From Campylobacteraceae bacterium (lineage in GTDB: Bacteria; Campylobacterota; Campylobacteria; Campylobacterales; JALSKU01), in the NCBI GenBank assembly GCA_015488975.1, contig WFMT01000231.1, positions 1 through 10,941 of the forward strand: a DNA stretch of 10,941 nucleotides, given 5' to 3'. A program made the position numbers and the translations under genes. This document shows, piece by piece, positions 1-6,670 of the stretch. Positions within the stretch are counted from its first letter, which is position 1. Every line of letters begins with the position of its first letter. Below the pieces are notes generated by a model. The model saw only the letters and a program-made list of their open reading frames with translations. It was not told the DNA's origin and searched no databases.

Positions 1-163
1 ATATAAGCATACTCTCTTCGTCAAAAAAAACCTCATTTAAAAGAACTTCGCTTATACTCAAATCTTTTTCATCAACTTCAATCTTTAATTCATTAACCTT
101 TTGTTCATTAACAATTCTATTTTTTTTTATAAAATTTAGTATATTCAATTCTGTATTTGTCAT
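1..163 (-). CDS. Probable GspE/MshE/CtsE-type assembly ATPase, N-terminal fragment (runs off window)
   Basis: Reading leftwards from an ATG at 163-161, 54 codons stay open to the window edge. The peptide starts MTNTELNILNFIKKNRIVNE and continues with SISEVLLNEVFFDEESM around residues 38-53. This small helical pattern (an 'I/L..FI.K..I....V..L' helix, then a short loop and 'S..E.LL.E...DEE') resembles the MshEN/T2SSE N-terminal domain of type II secretion and type IV pilus assembly ATPases. The Walker motifs would lie beyond the window, so the call rests on weak similarity plus position at the end of a secretin/PilMNOP-type operon, where Campylobacter ctsE and Vibrio mshE sit. The start lies 4 bases after the TAA of the upstream gene, so translation is probably coupled; only a weak GG-containing ribosome site precedes it. 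The coding strand has a run of nine A at 128-120. Confidence 0.6.
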   Translation of the reverse strand, partial: MTNTELNILNFIKKNRIVNEQKVNELKIEVDEKDLSISEVLLNEVFFDEESMLI

Positions 164-167
164 TTTT

Positions 168-713
168 TTACCAATATATTCTAGTTTTAATTATTATACC
201 GTTTTTAAATGTTCTTAAAATCATTTTATAAACACCTTTGGTATTTGAAATATTTAGTTTATAAGATATATTTTTATTTTTATTATCTTTAAAAATATAA
301 GTACTTCCACTTTTTGTATACATTTTATCTGCATACATAACAAAAATCTTTGATAATATATAATTTGTTGTTGGAAATTTAAATTTTGACACATCATATC
401 CGTCAATTAACGATTTGTATAATAATTTCTTTTGATATAAAATTGTTAAAAAATATATTGAATTACTCCTTGCCGCAGGAGACCTTACAAGAAGCATAGC
501 AGGAAATGCCATTCTGTTTATATTATCAACTTTTAAGCATGAATTGGCAAATACACTCAACAAAGTTTCATCTTTTTTATTATAAAGGTATATTTTAGCC
601 GCATCGATGCAAGCTTGCTTATAATTTTTATTTTTGTATGCTTTATAAACATCACCCTTTGTAATTGCAACAGAGTATGATAACATGCAAATTATTAAAA
701 CAATATACTTCAT
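168..713 (-). CDS. Exported hypothetical protein, possibly TPR-like, in the Msh/Cts-type operon
   Basis: A 181-residue protein I do not recognise as a named family. Residues 1-19 form a clear signal peptide (MK, then a hydrophobic run IVLIICMLSYSVA), so it should be periplasmic or envelope-associated. Residues about 21-100 look like helical pairs: 'DVYKAYKNKNYKQACIDAAKI' has the spacing of a TPR/SEL1-type helix-turn-helix, and a Cys-containing second repeat follows. The last about 45 residues are polar and probably beta-rich, ending in an aromatic YW. The start is well supported: AAGGAG lies 8 bases before the ATG. It overlaps the preceding small ORF by 4 bases and is followed 4 bases later by the GspE-like gene, so it is expressed with the machine. 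Inference: a helper for secretin or pseudopilus assembly. It could equally be lineage-specific. Confidence 0.75.
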   Translation of the reverse strand: MKYIVLIICMLSYSVAITKGDVYKAYKNKNYKQACIDAAKIYLYNKKDETLLSVFANSCLKVDNINRMAFPAMLLVRSPAARSNSIYFLTILYQKKLLYKSLIDGYDVSKFKFPTTNYILSKIFVMYADKMYTKSGSTYIFKDNKNKNISYKLNISNTKGVYKMILRTFKNGIIIKTRIYW

Positions 714-838
714 ATTGAAATCTCCTTTTCAAAAAATAAAGCTCCTTGAAAATTACCATTACTAAAACTTTTTCTTTGGCAAGAGAAAATCTCATATTTT
801 TTATTCTTATTTGTACTTTTAAAACATGATAGTTTCAT
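710..838 (-). CDS. Small ORF of 42 codons linking the MshN-like and exported-protein genes
   Basis: This ORF is too short for ordinary gene calling. It starts at an ATG (838-836) that overlaps the TGA of the MshN-like gene as ATGA, and ends in a TGA (712-710) that overlaps the ATG of the next gene, again as ATGA. The product is 42 residues, beginning MKLSCFKSTNKNKKYEIF and ending GALFFEKEISI, with Cys5 and Cys20, basic and Ser/Asn-rich, with no membrane segment or signal peptide. An AGAGG-like ribosome site lies about 9 bases before the start. In such AT-rich DNA, 42 open codons bracketed by two ATGA overlaps are unlikely by chance, which favours a translated gene or at least a relay keeping ribosomes moving to the next cistron. 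No family recognised. The alternative is that 714-834 is a plain spacer. Confidence 0.45.
   Translation of the reverse strand: MKLSCFKSTNKNKKYEIFSCQRKSFSNGNFQGALFFEKEISI
722..727 (-). promoter_or_regulatory. Ribosome binding site of the exported hypothetical protein
   Basis: On the coding strand AAGGAG lies 8 bases before the ATG at 713. It is one of the strongest Shine-Dalgarno matches in the operon and fixes that start. It also lies inside the 42-codon ORF, so ribosomes translating the small ORF would pass over it. Confidence 0.7.
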
Positions 839-1671
839 TTAAAATAGCCTCTTTTTATTTTCATCAACAAATTTTTAATCTTTTTTGAATTATAAATTTT
901 TAAATAAGCACTCAGTGCGTTTATCGCATCTTTTTTCATGCCCAATTTAACTTTATTTTTTGCAAAAAGAACCCAGCTGTCTTCGTTTGAGCTATTTATA
1001 TTATTTGAAGTGATAGCCCAAGCCAAGGATTTTTTATAATCATGTTTATCAAAATATATTTCTGAAAGCATTGTTGCATATATTGCTTTTTTGGAACTGT
1101 TAAATCTATCTTTAAGATAAGCCAATTTATCTATTTTTTTACTAGAAATAAATATTTTTTGTTTGGGAGCTTTCTTTTTTTTTATTACTTTGTTACCTAC
1201 ACGAATTTTTTTAATAATTTTTTTATCAGGTTGCACTGATGATATTTTTTTATTTTTATTTGAATTATTTTCATCTCTTGAATAAACTTTAGTTAAAAAA
1301 TTTGTATTCAATACCAATAAATCACTATTGTTTGAATTTTTAATTTTTTTAACATATTTTATTTTATTGGCAGTTGTGTTTTTATCTATATTTTGCTTTG
1401 GTGCGATAACAGGTTTTATTAATGTAGTATTTATTATTTTTTTAGTTTTAACTACATACACTTTTTTAATTTGCTTTTTAGCCAAAGGAAGGGAATTATT
1501 TTTTTCAAAATAATTTGTTAAAACTTTAAAATCATTACCTCCAAAATAAATAAAAATCAATAAGATAATCAATAAAATAACAAATAAAATAGAGAAATAC
1601 TTAAAATATTTTTTTATTTTATTTTTTTTCCAAATCTCTTCAAGTTTTTTAATTTCTTGAGCACTAAGCAT
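835..1671 (-). CDS. MshN-like membrane-anchored TPR protein
   Basis: A 278-residue bitopic protein. Residues 1-25 are cytoplasmic and basic, residues about 26-44 are one strongly hydrophobic membrane helix (ILFVILLIILLIFIYF), and the remainder is predicted periplasmic. Residues about 55-180 form a low-complexity, Lys/Asn-rich linker, unusually basic. Residues about 185-265 are helical with TPR-like spacing ('AIYATMLSEIYFDKHDYKKSLAWAI', then 'EDSWVLFAKNKVKLGMKKDAINALSAYLK'). One N-terminal membrane helix, a long linker and C-terminal TPRs match MshN of the MSHA pilus locus, and the position after an MshM-like ATPase agrees. A membrane protein of the Campylobacter Cts system (CtsX) may be the functional counterpart; that is recalled gene-order knowledge, not shown here. 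The start overlaps the ATPase 3' end by 8 bases and the stop overlaps the small ORF by 4. Confidence 0.72.
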   Translation of the reverse strand: MLSAQEIKKLEEIWKKNKIKKYFKYFSILFVILLIILLIFIYFGGNDFKVLTNYFEKNNSLPLAKKQIKKVYVVKTKKIINTTLIKPVIAPKQNIDKNTTANKIKYVKKIKNSNNSDLLVLNTNFLTKVYSRDENNSNKNKKISSVQPDKKIIKKIRVGNKVIKKKKAPKQKIFISSKKIDKLAYLKDRFNSSKKAIYATMLSEIYFDKHDYKKSLAWAITSNNINSSNEDSWVLFAKNKVKLGMKKDAINALSAYLKIYNSKKIKNLLMKIKRGYFK

Positions 1672-2491
1672 TTAAATAACCTAAGCTAATAATAGTCATT
1701 TCTAAAAATTTTATATTTATCAATCTATTACTCATTTTACTTGGTTCTTTTTTATCATAGTAATCACAAATATCAAATAATTTATATAAAATCTTATTAG
1801 TTTCACGCAAATTACCTTTACTGTAAGTGTATATTATTTTATAATGTTTTTTTATAAATTTATTGACAAAATCAAACATATTATGATACAAAAATTTTTT
1901 CTCAATATAAATTTTAAATTCTTCAAAAGTTATATTATTTAATTCCACACTCTCCCATATTCTTGTTTTAAAATAATCTTTTGCAAATACATCTTCTCTT
2001 TCATCAGTTTTATGAACAGTAAAAACAATTTTATACTTTCTGGTATCTGCCAATAATCTAATCTTTTCTATTATTGAAGAGGGATATAATTGTGCCTCAT
2101 CGATGAATACAGTCATGGGTTCATTAAATTGTTTTGCCTTTTCAGTAATTAGTTTGAAGTAAGCATCAAAACTATCTAAGTCAGGGAGTACATCTTCAAA
2201 TGAATAAGTGTAAATATTTTTGATAAATTCCAATTCATCAAAAAAAGGAGTAGATAAAAGTATAATTGATTTTTTTTTTGACAAATCTCTATATATTTTT
2301 TTTAATAAAAAAGTTTTACCAGTACCTGGTTTACCATAAAGAAGAACCAGTTTTATAGGTTTATTTATAACTTCAAAGAGTTTTTCATAGGCAACAACTG
2401 AGCTATCTATATTTACATAATCATCATCATAAATATCGCTAAATATATCTTTTGCTTTTTCATAATTACTCTCTGCCAATTGCACTGTCAT
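1664..2491 (-). CDS. ExeA/MshM/CtsP-like AAA ATPase
   Basis: A 275-residue P-loop ATPase. The Walker A motif GKPGTGKT is at residues 53-60 and Walker B VFIDEAQ at 128-134, the typical 'DEAQ' form of the ExeA/GspA family. A sensor-1 segment (VFTVHKTD, about 156-163) and a sensor-2-like 'GNLRETNKIL' with Arg229 complete the AAA core. In Vibrio MSHA and Aeromonas ExeAB this family acts with a secretin to help it assemble through peptidoglycan; Campylobacter CtsP is a nucleotide-binding protein in natural transformation. There is no C-terminal membrane helix or peptidoglycan-binding domain as in full-length ExeA, so it resembles the short MshM/CtsP form. The start overlaps the secretin 3' end by 26 bases. 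The coding strand carries a run of ten A at 2279-2270 (encoding part of SKKKS), a potential slippage site. Confidence 0.85.
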   Translation of the reverse strand: MTVQLAESNYEKAKDIFSDIYDDDYVNIDSSVVAYEKLFEVINKPIKLVLLYGKPGTGKTFLLKKIYRDLSKKKSIILLSTPFFDELEFIKNIYTYSFEDVLPDLDSFDAYFKLITEKAKQFNEPMTVFIDEAQLYPSSIIEKIRLLADTRKYKIVFTVHKTDEREDVFAKDYFKTRIWESVELNNITFEEFKIYIEKKFLYHNMFDFVNKFIKKHYKIIYTYSKGNLRETNKILYKLFDICDYYDKKEPSKMSNRLINIKFLEMTIISLGYLNA

Positions 2492-3977
2492 ATCCCAATT
2501 TTTTTAAAGAAATATTTGAATAATTCTTGCCATTTACAATTCTAGGAGTTATTACAAATATCAATTCATTAATATTGTGTGATATTGATTCGCTTTTAAA
2601 TAAATTTCCGAGTATTGGTAATTCCTTCAATCCGGGAATTCCATTTTTAGCAATACTTTTAGTCTTTCCTATAAGTCCACCGAGTATAATAGTATCTCCG
2701 TTTTTGACCCTGACAACAGTTGAGAGTTTTTTCTCTCTGGTATCTGGGGCAATTTCTCTTGGTTGAGTTTGCGGTCCATTATCAGATGCATATTTAAAAC
2801 TGCTTATCGAAGGATTTATTCTTAGCATAATTTCATTTTTATCAGAGATTTGAGGCATAATATTTAGTAAAATCCCTATAAAGACAGATTCATTGCTAAA
2901 AGAAGTTGTAGTAATACTTCCACCAGTATTTGCCGGAGCAGTTTGTGGAATTCTATAATTTATATTATCTCCTATCGTTATAAGTGCCTGCTGATTGTTT
3001 AGAGTTAAAATTTTTGGATTTGATACGATTCTTGAATTACCTTGTGTTTTAAGAAAATTCATAAGTCCATTCATAGTAAAAGATATTGTATTACTAAAGT
3101 TGAAAGCATTATTCCATCCAAGATGAAAAAGCTGGCTACCGACTCCATTTGTTTTATAAGTATTAGAGCCGTTTGCAGCCCCGTTTAATGTTGGCAAACC
3201 TGTTCCTTGAGGATTATTTACAGCAAGAGCAAATTGTGTCCAATTCACTCCACTTGAGTGTGATTTTGAAAGATCGACGGATATAATTGATACATCTATC
3301 AATACTTCCTTATCAAGTCTGTGTTTTACCTCTTTTAGATATTTTCCTACTCTTTGTATTTGTTCTTTTGTTCCTGTAAGTGTTATAAGACCTGCATTTT
3401 GGTTTATAATTGGATTTTTGACAGTATATCCCTCAGATCCAGAATTTGCTATTGCAAGTATCTCTTTGGATATACCTTTCCAAAAATTAAAAGATTCACT
3501 TGTTGTTATTTGATTTTCATCTGTTGCAGTACTACTGCCGGAATCTGAATTTGTAGATTGCACCGAAGCATTCAAAACAGCAGTTCCGGTTCTATCAGAA
3601 GTTATATAATCAATTTTAAATGTTTTTGTTTGCAAACCTGAAATTTTAAGTATATTATCATTAAAGGTATAATCCAAATTATTATCAGAAAGAAGTACAC
3701 TAAATATCTCATTTAGTGTCATATTTTTTATATTTATGCCACTTAATTTTTCATCTATTTTCTTTTTAGCAACTTTATCTTTAACCAAAATACTAAAATT
3801 ACAACTCATACTTAGTCGATTCAATAAATTCGATGTTGATATTTGGTCTAAAACTTTTATGCTAAAAGCCCTGTATTTACAACTGCTCTCAGCACTTACA
3901 CTACTAAAACCTATCAATAAACTAACGACAATAAATAAAGTTCTATTAAAAGTTGTTTGTAAATTTAATTTTGTCAT
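2466..3977 (-). CDS. MshL/CtsD-like outer-membrane secretin
   Basis: A 503-residue secretin (GspD/PilQ/MshL family) that forms the outer-membrane pore. Residues 1-29 are a signal peptide ending SVSA, with no lipobox. Residues about 38-115 are an STN/N0-type domain, where 'LSGINIKNMTLNEIFSVLL' is typical. A Ser/Thr/Asn-rich linker at about 137-162 leads to an N1/KH-like domain (about 185-220, 'NAGLITLTGTKEQIQRVGKYL'). The C-domain covers about 222-482: 'VLIDVSIISVDLS', 'RIVSNPKILTLNNQQALITIG', 'VVRVKNGDTIILGGLIG', and the closing 'GIPGLKELPILGNLFK' and 'NELIFVITPRIV'. Only one N1-like domain is present, so it is shorter than GspD and closer to MshL or Campylobacter CtsD. AAGGAAG a few bases upstream supports the ATG. 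It overlaps the upstream MshK-like gene by 32 bases and the downstream ATPase by 26. Confidence 0.93.
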   Translation of the reverse strand: MTKLNLQTTFNRTLFIVVSLLIGFSSVSAESSCKYRAFSIKVLDQISTSNLLNRLSMSCNFSILVKDKVAKKKIDEKLSGINIKNMTLNEIFSVLLSDNNLDYTFNDNILKISGLQTKTFKIDYITSDRTGTAVLNASVQSTNSDSGSSTATDENQITTSESFNFWKGISKEILAIANSGSEGYTVKNPIINQNAGLITLTGTKEQIQRVGKYLKEVKHRLDKEVLIDVSIISVDLSKSHSSGVNWTQFALAVNNPQGTGLPTLNGAANGSNTYKTNGVGSQLFHLGWNNAFNFSNTISFTMNGLMNFLKTQGNSRIVSNPKILTLNNQQALITIGDNINYRIPQTAPANTGGSITTTSFSNESVFIGILLNIMPQISDKNEIMLRINPSISSFKYASDNGPQTQPREIAPDTREKKLSTVVRVKNGDTIILGGLIGKTKSIAKNGIPGLKELPILGNLFKSESISHNINELIFVITPRIVNGKNYSNISLKKLGYDSAIGRE

Positions 3978-4398
3978 TTTTCTTCCTTAAAAATAATTCT
4001 ATTTTTTTTCTTTTTCTTTTCAATATAACACTAAGATTTTTAATCTTAACAAGTCTAAATCCATAAACTTTCGAATTTAGTTTATACCATTTATTATTTA
4101 TTCTAACTGTTTTGTTTATTATTCCATGTAATCTTAATATTATAGGTTTTCTTTTAGTTGTATTTTTATCTTTAATAATTTTTAAAATATTTTGATTTAC
4201 AAATGGAGTTGGTACAGAACTCAGAGTTTTATCACTAGGACCAATTCTTTTTTTACTTATTTGATCAAATATCATATTATATCTTTGTATGCTCATTTGA
4301 GGCGCTTTTGAATTACTTTGTATATCTGCAAACAAAGATAAAGTCATAAAGATAAACAAAATAAAAGTTAGTAACTTATTCAATACTTTATCCCCCAT
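3946..4398 (-). CDS. MshK/PilP/GspC-like periplasmic alignment protein
   Basis: 150 residues if the ATG is used. A hydrophobic signal or anchor lies at residues about 8-24 (LLTFILFIFMTLSLFA). Residues about 86-138 carry the PilP/GspC/MshK pattern: 'ILRLHGIINKTVRINNKWYK' followed by 'KVYGFRLVKI' and a closing 'VILKRKRKKIELFL', equivalent to the family's 'ARINGKWY..GD.V.GY.V..I....V.L' fold that contacts the secretin N-domains. The position just before the secretin is that of Vibrio mshK and Campylobacter ctsR. A rival start is TTG at 4383-4381: it overlaps the upstream TGA as TTGA, has GGGGGA 7 bases before it, and gives a cleaner signal peptide (145 residues), whereas the ATG has only a poor ribosome site. 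The 3' end overlaps the secretin start by 32 bases. The tail is very basic. Confidence 0.78.
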   Translation of the reverse strand: MGDKVLNKLLTFILFIFMTLSLFADIQSNSKAPQMSIQRYNMIFDQISKKRIGPSDKTLSSVPTPFVNQNILKIIKDKNTTKRKPIILRLHGIINKTVRINNKWYKLNSKVYGFRLVKIKNLSVILKRKRKKIELFLRKKNDKIKFTNNF

Positions 4399-5027
4399 AC
4401 TGCTATTTTAAATTTTACATGTATATTTTTGTCTATATCCATTTTTAAATCATGCACATCTGCAACTAGTCTACTCTCTTCAATAGAATTTATAAATTTA
4501 ATAATATTGTTAAAATTACCATTTGCATCTACTTCTATATCAAGTATTTGTTCAACTTTTTTATAGTTAAGAATATTAAATTTATTCTTAATATAATTAA
4601 TCTTAACATGATATCTTTTAGCATTTTGAGCAATATCATCGATAAAATTTGCCCAATTTACATCATTATACAATAAATAAGATAATTCTTTAAGTTTGTT
4701 ATCTATATATCCATTTTTATAAACAGTAGATTCAAACTTATCTTTCGTATTTTTTATCTTTTGTTTAGCAATTTTAATATAGTAAAATTTATCTCCATTA
4801 ACCGTTTTAAATCTAATATAATTTGTTTCTTTATGTATTTTATTTTTAATTTGGCTTAATTGCATTTTTGTATCTTTTAACATCTGAGTACCCTCTGGTA
4901 AAACATACAAATATACGATAGCAGCAATGACAATGAATATACCTGCATAAATTATAGATAATTCATTACTTTTTTTATCCTTTAATGCTAGATCAATTTT
5001 CTCCAATATTTTATCAGATGCTGCCAT
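4380..5027 (-). CDS. PilO/MshJ-like inner-membrane alignment protein
   Basis: A 215-residue bitopic protein. There is a short cytoplasmic N-terminus, one membrane helix at about 24-43 (SIIYAGIFIVIAAIVYLYVL), then a coiled-coil region at about 48-115 rich in Lys, Gln and Glu. Residues about 124-213 look like a ferredoxin-like alpha-beta domain ('WANFIDDIAQNAKRYHVKI', 'QILDIEVDANGNFNNIIKFI', 'KFKIAVWGIKY'). This is the layout of PilO/GspM/MshJ, which pairs with the PilN-like partner encoded just upstream to form the periplasmic alignment complex. It starts inside the 3' end of that partner (14-base overlap), so stoichiometric co-translation is likely. Sequence identity within this family is low, so the call rests on architecture and position. 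Confidence 0.8.
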   Translation of the reverse strand: MAASDKILEKIDLALKDKKSNELSIIYAGIFIVIAAIVYLYVLPEGTQMLKDTKMQLSQIKNKIHKETNYIRFKTVNGDKFYYIKIAKQKIKNTKDKFESTVYKNGYIDNKLKELSYLLYNDVNWANFIDDIAQNAKRYHVKINYIKNKFNILNYKKVEQILDIEVDANGNFNNIIKFINSIEESRLVADVHDLKMDIDKNIHVKFKIAVWGIKY

Positions 5028-6561
5028 TTAAAACTACCTTAATTTTACTTAAATATATATGTTTTTTGCTATCTCTTCGTATCTCTTTGGTACTTATACC
5101 ATACTTTTTCATCTGGGTTAATGCTTTTATCAATTCTGTTATATTTTTATCTTTTCTACTAAAGACAGATAACACAAGTGTCATATCTTTTTTATTATTT
5201 GAAATATCCAAATCATAAATCTTAGAATGATATTTATTTATTTGTTTAAATATATTAACCATGATTTTAACTTTCATAGGATAATGGACTTTTTTATTAT
5301 AAATTTGATTTAACAATTTTTCTCTAAAATTCAGTTTTTTAGACTCTCTATTAAGTTTGTTCTGAACAAGTTCTTGTTTTTTACCCAAAGCAATCAATTG
5401 ATTTTTGATGTTTGTTGCCTCTAAAAACAATTTATGCTCTTTTTTATTTAATTGCAAAAGTTGTAATTTTATAAAATATGCATATCCAAATTGGTAAGCA
5501 GGATATGCTAATGATACCAAAAGAGAAAGTAAGAAAATTATTGCGATTTTACCGCTTGGTCTTTGTCTAAACGGAGGAGGTCTTTTAAAGATAGAAAAAT
5601 TTAAACTCTCATCAGGCTCATCAATATAATCTAATGCCGTTAAAATCATAAAATTATGCAACTGTTCACTTTTTACTTCTTTTGCGTTTTTGGCAATTAC
5701 AAAATTTAATTCATGAGGTTCGATATCAATATAAGTTCTTATATATCTGTCAATATTTTTAAATAAACCAATACTTGAATTTATATATATTCTATTTATA
5801 TTTTCAATCAAGTATGCTCTTTTAGCATAAAAAATAACATCATTTATATATACAAACATTTCTTTATAAAGTTTTATTATAAGTCTTTGATTTTCTTCTG
5901 AAATATTTAACGATCTTCCAGTAAGTATAAAATTGATAAAATCTTCATACTGGATACTTTCACCGGTTATTTCACAAAATTTTTCATGCATTCTTTCAAT
6001 AGAAAAACTTATTGACTTTGAGTAAATATATTCACCATCGGCATAAATAGCTAGAAAAGCATCTTTCTCTTTAAAATACAAGAAACAATCTACGCTATCT
6101 TTTTCTAAAAGATTTTTATTATATAATGATTTTAAAAGTAGTGATTCAGGGATAATATAATCAATATACTTTACTTTTTTAACAACTTCAGCAAATTCTT
6201 CTTTGATTTTTAATGTTTCGATAGCAAATACATTAAACTTTCTCAAGCTACTGTTTTCAAAACCAAAAAATTCTTTGTAAAAAACAGTATATTCAACAGC
6301 AGGATCAAAATTTAATTCATCATAAACTTGTATATCTATTGCACTGTCAAGATCTTCATCAGGTATATTTCTACTAATCTCAATAGAATCAGTAATTAAA
6401 TTTTTAGAACTTATAGTAGATATGTAAAAGTTTTCTTTTTTAAATCCGGAAAGTTTATTTAGCTTAATTTCATTATTTTGAAAACTATATGATTTTAAAC
6501 TACTTGGATCAATAGTTATTATCGAAGTATATCTTTTTCTGCTAATTTGTTTTTTCACCAT
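5014..6561 (-). CDS. MshI/GspL-like PilM-PilN fusion
   Basis: A 515-residue protein joining two roles that are separate in many type IV pilus systems. Residues about 10-315 are a cytoplasmic PilM-like actin-fold domain ('IITIDPSSLKSYSF' as the first strand, 'LDSAIDIQVYDELNFDPAVEY', 'FAIETLKIKEEF', 'CFLYFKEKDAFLAIYADGEY'). The Gly-rich phosphate loop normally seen in PilM (D-x-G) is replaced by DPSS, so nucleotide binding is doubtful. At 320-330 'LNFSIFKRPPP' sits where GspL/PilN have their INLL-type motif, followed by a membrane helix at about 338-356, a coiled coil at about 366-412, and a PilN-like periplasmic domain at about 425-513. This is GspL/MshI topology and would bind the GspE-like ATPase. 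It begins the operon after a 104-base gap. GTG at 6558 is a rival start; GGTGGTGAG lies immediately upstream. Confidence 0.8.
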   Translation of the reverse strand: MVKKQISRKRYTSIITIDPSSLKSYSFQNNEIKLNKLSGFKKENFYISTISSKNLITDSIEISRNIPDEDLDSAIDIQVYDELNFDPAVEYTVFYKEFFGFENSSLRKFNVFAIETLKIKEEFAEVVKKVKYIDYIIPESLLLKSLYNKNLLEKDSVDCFLYFKEKDAFLAIYADGEYIYSKSISFSIERMHEKFCEITGESIQYEDFINFILTGRSLNISEENQRLIIKLYKEMFVYINDVIFYAKRAYLIENINRIYINSSIGLFKNIDRYIRTYIDIEPHELNFVIAKNAKEVKSEQLHNFMILTALDYIDEPDESLNFSIFKRPPPFRQRPSGKIAIIFLLSLLVSLAYPAYQFGYAYFIKLQLLQLNKKEHKLFLEATNIKNQLIALGKKQELVQNKLNRESKKLNFREKLLNQIYNKKVHYPMKVKIMVNIFKQINKYHSKIYDLDISNNKKDMTLVLSVFSRKDKNITELIKALTQMKKYGISTKEIRRDSKKHIYLSKIKVVLNGSI

Positions 6562-6597
6562 CTCACCACCCGTTTTTTACATATTACATATTTAGGT

Positions 6598-6605
6598 ATT
6601 TTATA
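6598..6605 (-). promoter_or_regulatory. Candidate -10 element upstream of the Msh/Cts-type operon
   Basis: On the coding strand TATAAAAT lies about 37 bases before the MshI-like start. Campylobacterota sigma-70 promoters depend mainly on a TATAAT-like -10 in AT-rich DNA with little -35 conservation, so this fits, but similar strings arise often by chance here. The gap after era is the only place in region D where a separate promoter could easily sit. Confidence 0.3.
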
Positions 6606-6636
6606 GATTTTTGACTTAAAGCAACCTTTAAATAAC

Positions 6637-6670
6637 ATATTTTAATAATATATTTTAATAATATATTAAT
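6637..6670. repeat. Short AT-only tandem repeat, 13-base unit
   Basis: ATATTTTAATAAT occurs at 6637-6649 and again at 6650-6662, followed by a degenerate partial third copy (ATATTAAT) at 6663-6670 that runs over the era stop codon. It lies in the gap between era and the MshI-like gene, upstream of the candidate -10. It could act as an AT-rich upstream element or curved DNA, or be random low-complexity sequence. Confidence 0.6.

Noticed and set aside
3354..3548. Plus-strand frames opposite the secretin and other operon genes
   Set aside because: Antisense to a well-supported secretin; Cys/Phe-rich composition with no motif and no ribosome site of note.
6615..6630. Small inverted repeat TTAAAG-GTTG-CTTTAA as a terminator after era
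   Set aside because: Only a 6-base, AT-rich stem and not followed by a T-run on the coding strand, so it is unlikely to terminate transcription.
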